A DNA stretch of 22,278 bases, taken from Krasilnikovozyma curviuscula (lineage: Eukaryota > Basidiomycota > Tremellomycetes > Cystofilobasidiales > Mrakiaceae). A program made the translations under genes and the position numbers. Below, one piece after another: positions 19,717 to 22,278 of this stretch. The first letter of the stretch is position 1; each line of letters opens with the position of its first letter. The notes beneath the pieces are model-generated. The model searched no databases and was not told where the DNA came from. It saw only the letters and a list, made by a program, of their open reading frames with translations. The stretch covers positions 1-22,278 of the forward strand of contig MVAQ01000301.1 of NCBI GenBank assembly GCA_014825775.1. Direction: 5' to 3'.

Positions 19717-21795
19717 CTATTGAGATTGATCGCGGGAAGGATGTTGAGGTGGCGAAGGAGGTAGGTGGGAGCCCTGGAGTTGAGGGGGTGGTGGCTGAGG
19801 TTGCTGATCAGGGACAGTTAGGCCAAGGCCGTAACTCTGAGGTTGTTGAGCGGGTGTCGTCACCGGACGGTCAAGAGGAGGAAGGCCGGATCTCTGATTC
19901 GTCCAAGGGTCTTGCACAGACGGGTTGACAGGCGATGGATTCAACAACACAGAGAGGTTGCTAAAAGACGGCAGCGAGATAGGTGATCTCGGAACAGTGC
20001 CATCGGGTGGACGACGAGTGGATGAGGATGCGGTGTTTAAGATATGAGAAGGTGGGGGTGGGTACTGGTTGATGTAAGGGGATTGACGAAGGTTGCTGGC
20101 GTAGTAAGGTGATTTTATATGGGAAGATGATGAGCTGCTCGGTCTCCTCGGATCGTCTTGCTCGAAAGACCTGACGCTCGATGATTCAGGGCTCGACGCT
20201 CGGGTGACTGATGCCTGCGAACGGTACTCCAGACGAGTTGGGCGGTCTCCGAGAGGATGCAGCGCTGAAGGCTGGAACGCTGCAGGAGGGGGTGGTAGGA
20301 CGTTTTGCAAGTGGCCACTGGTCGAAGTGGACCAGTCTGGTTGAGGTGATTGGGATACTCCTCCATAGACAGACGCACTGGTGTAAGGATGCTGATAGAA
20401 TTGGGGAGCATAGAGTGGGGGGGCAGCTTGAGCTGCAGCCGCGGTTGACGCCCCGCCCCCACCGGTGACTGGTCTACTGGGTACGGTGGAATTCGGCGTT
20501 CTGCGCGCTTTCTGACGTTGGTTCTATAGAACGACCCAAAATTGAAGGAAGCAGGAAGGATGGAATGAGTTTAGCATGAACTTTCTTCAGCAACCTGTGC
20601 GAAAAAGCCACAAATTGAGACAAGGGGGGTCTTACCTGGAACCACACTTGAACTTTTCTAGCTGTGAGGCCTATCCTCTCAGCCAGCTCCCGTCTCTGTG
20701 GAGTCGTAGGGAACTTGGTCTGTTGAAAAAATCACAAACAGCGGTAAGTTTCAAGAGTTTATATGGGTTATCAACAGAACCCACAGATACTTACCTCGTT
20801 CCAAAGCGCCATCAAAGCCGCAAGCTGAGTGCTTGTCATCAGAGTTCGTGTTCTGCGTATCAAACTATTGTTAGTAGAGTCGTGATGAGTGGGTAGAGCA
20901 GAGAATACACGTACCTATTAAATGTTCGATCACTCTCGCCGCCTGTCTCGAACTTGAAAGTCTCCTCATCCTCCTCTTCCTCCGCAGCAGGTACACCTCT
21001 CTCCAGGCTATTCGAAGATGAATGGCTCCTAGAAGTAATCCTGCCATTGGCACTCAATGGCCGAGATGAACTCCAGCCGCCTTCCTTTCTTCCCCTGATT
21101 GAACGTCGCACAGACGAAGAGCCTTCGTCGTAGTACATCTCGTGGTCATCCAAATCCTCGTCCGAGTATCTCCTGCCTTCTTCCACGTCTTGAGGAGGAT
21201 ATACTGAGAGGCCAGAGGATGATGACGGACGGCGTTTCATGTTCCAAGACGATCCTGAATTGGAACGAGAGTATCGGCGGCGTGACGAGTCGTGTGATGA
21301 GAGGACCGTTGAGGATGGATGCGAGTAAGGATGGTAGTGAGAGGACGAAGAGGATGAAGCGTAAGAGTGAACGGATTGTGAAGGTGACGGGAAGGTGTAG
21401 GAAGCAGGGTGTAGAGGCGGCATTGTCGAAGACCTGGGGATAGCTGCAGGATGCAGTGCGGGTGATTGAGCATGCGTACCGAACAGCTGCGGGGGAAAGG
21501 ACTGCTCGAAAACCTGGTGCCTCGGTGGGAATGCAAGTTGAGGCTGGTGCTGTTGCAGAGGCAGATGATTCTGTTGCTGCTGCTGCTGTGGGAACGTCAA
21601 CGGCGCTGGAACTTTTGATGGCGAAACCGAGTAATGTGCGGACTCAGTATCAAGCGACATCTGAGGCCCGTTCAGAAGACTGGTGATTCCAGGTAGCCTA
21701 ACAGAACCAGGGCTTCCAGGTGGACTGGTAGCTTCATTTGCTGCACTAGAGTCGCCAATTGGGGGAGAACCCTTCATGGGGACAAAGTTGGCCAT
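19717..21795 (-). CDS. Homeodomain transcription factor, four exons
   Basis: Exons in transcription order are 21795-20915, 20852-20795, 20719-20636 and 20523-19717. All introns are GT-AG and frames join exactly, giving 609 aa. The ATG at 21795 gives MANFVPMKGSPPIGDSS; upstream codons in that frame look like leader. Across the four exons a canonical 60-residue homeodomain can be read (about 292-351): R5, L16, W20 in place of the usual F20, and helix 3 ARKVQVWFQNQRQKARR with W48, F49, Q50 and N51. Q50 suggests a TAAT-type site. The flanks are disordered and rich in Ser, Pro and Gln, with a Q6 run near residue 75. RLPGITSLLNG (33-43) and LPSFSNLSVLLN (525-536) are LP-x-LLN motifs often seen in fungal transcription factors. 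The closest known relative could not be determined, so no symbol is given. The protein should act in the nucleus. Confidence 0.9.
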
Positions 21796-22278
21796 GGCTG
21801 AATTGCAGCAGAGTTGCAAAAGAGCTGGTGGACGTGTAATATCACCTCAGAATGAGGGAAGCTGCTGTTATTGGAGAGCCAGGGTGTCTGGAAATAGGTA
21901 TGGATAGATTAATCGGCTGATTGGGAGGCAGAACTGGAATTTTAAGTTAGAGGTCAAGTTTTTTTCCTCCAGCCCTCTCGAGTCGCTGCACTGAATGAAT
22001 GCTTACCGGTGCAGGGATTGACGGTATACAGGAGCTAATTGACGGTGCTCTTCGGGCTCTGTATCTGCTTATTTAGGGAGAATCTTCCCTGGGGATTGGA
22101 ATATTCGACGAAGGAAAAAGGAATCAGACCGTGAGGGGCCAGAGCCAGGGAAGCGGTAGACTAACGCACGAGGTACAACTTGAAGCGCTGGGCAAGGGGA
22201 TCCGAGCAACGTCGAGAGAGGGTGTCCCAGCAGGCAGGGGTGAGCCGCAGGTCGGTTTGCGTTGCGAAGGAGAGGATG
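21796..22278 (-). promoter_or_regulatory. Upstream region of the homeodomain gene to the window edge
   Basis: These 483 bases precede the homeodomain gene start. On the minus strand a consensus-like donor (GTAAGC at 22006-22001) and an acceptor (ATTCAG, ending at 21798) two bases before the ATG could bound a 209-base leader intron. No other gene is visible up to the edge. Confidence 0.4.

Noticed and set aside
19641..20468. Plus-strand open frames across the homeodomain gene's last exon
   Set aside because: They mirror the Ser/Pro/Gln-rich minus-strand coding sequence and have no convincing start or domain.
21570..21590. CTG/CAG-like triplet repeat as an expandable microsatellite
   Set aside because: It is a short run coding for six Gln in the homeodomain protein, mixed with other codons, and ordinary for fungal transcription factors.

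Overview
This window is nuclear DNA from a fungus, most likely a basidiomycete yeast of the Tremellomycetes (the Cryptococcus/Kwoniella/Saitozyma type of genome). The reasons are that almost every gene is split by many short GT-AG introns (mostly about 55-110 bases), genes lie close together on both strands, and the proteins carry long Ser/Pro/Gln-rich tracts. The lineage is inferred from gene architecture and remembered family features; no search was run.

Layout, left to right. Positions 1-202 (+) hold the last two exons of the GET3 tail-anchored-protein ATPase. It converges on MET6 (737-3774, -), cobalamin-independent methionine synthase in ten exons, which I could join completely in frame (771 aa). 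Next are a large Ser-rich protein of unknown function (4248-7246, -) whose 5' end is a run of microexons, and an F-box-like protein (7618-8838, -) whose reading frame appears to continue past its stop. From 8839 to 10534 is a poorly defined stretch with one possible new multi-exon gene, a tiny ORF with a signal-peptide-like start, a possible transporter relic and promoter repeats. Then come a nine-exon MFS transporter (10535-12806, +), PRO2 gamma-glutamyl phosphate reductase (13061-14760, +), a DUF1746/Dsc4-like membrane protein (15884-16825, +), a bHLH transcription factor (17221-19037, +) and, converging on it, a homeodomain transcription factor (19717-21795, -). The right end is the upstream region of the homeodomain gene.

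The genes are mostly housekeeping and regulatory and do not form an obvious cluster. MET6 and PRO2 serve amino-acid synthesis. GET3 and DSC4 both concern membrane proteins (insertion and ubiquitin-dependent processing), but nothing in the sequence links them. I found no tRNA, rRNA, CRISPR array, complete transposon or viral element. The points most worth a second look are the F-box gene with an in-frame continuation after UGA, the unknown gene at 8979-9565, the microexon-rich unknown protein, and the tandem duplications with forkhead-like sites upstream of the MFS gene.
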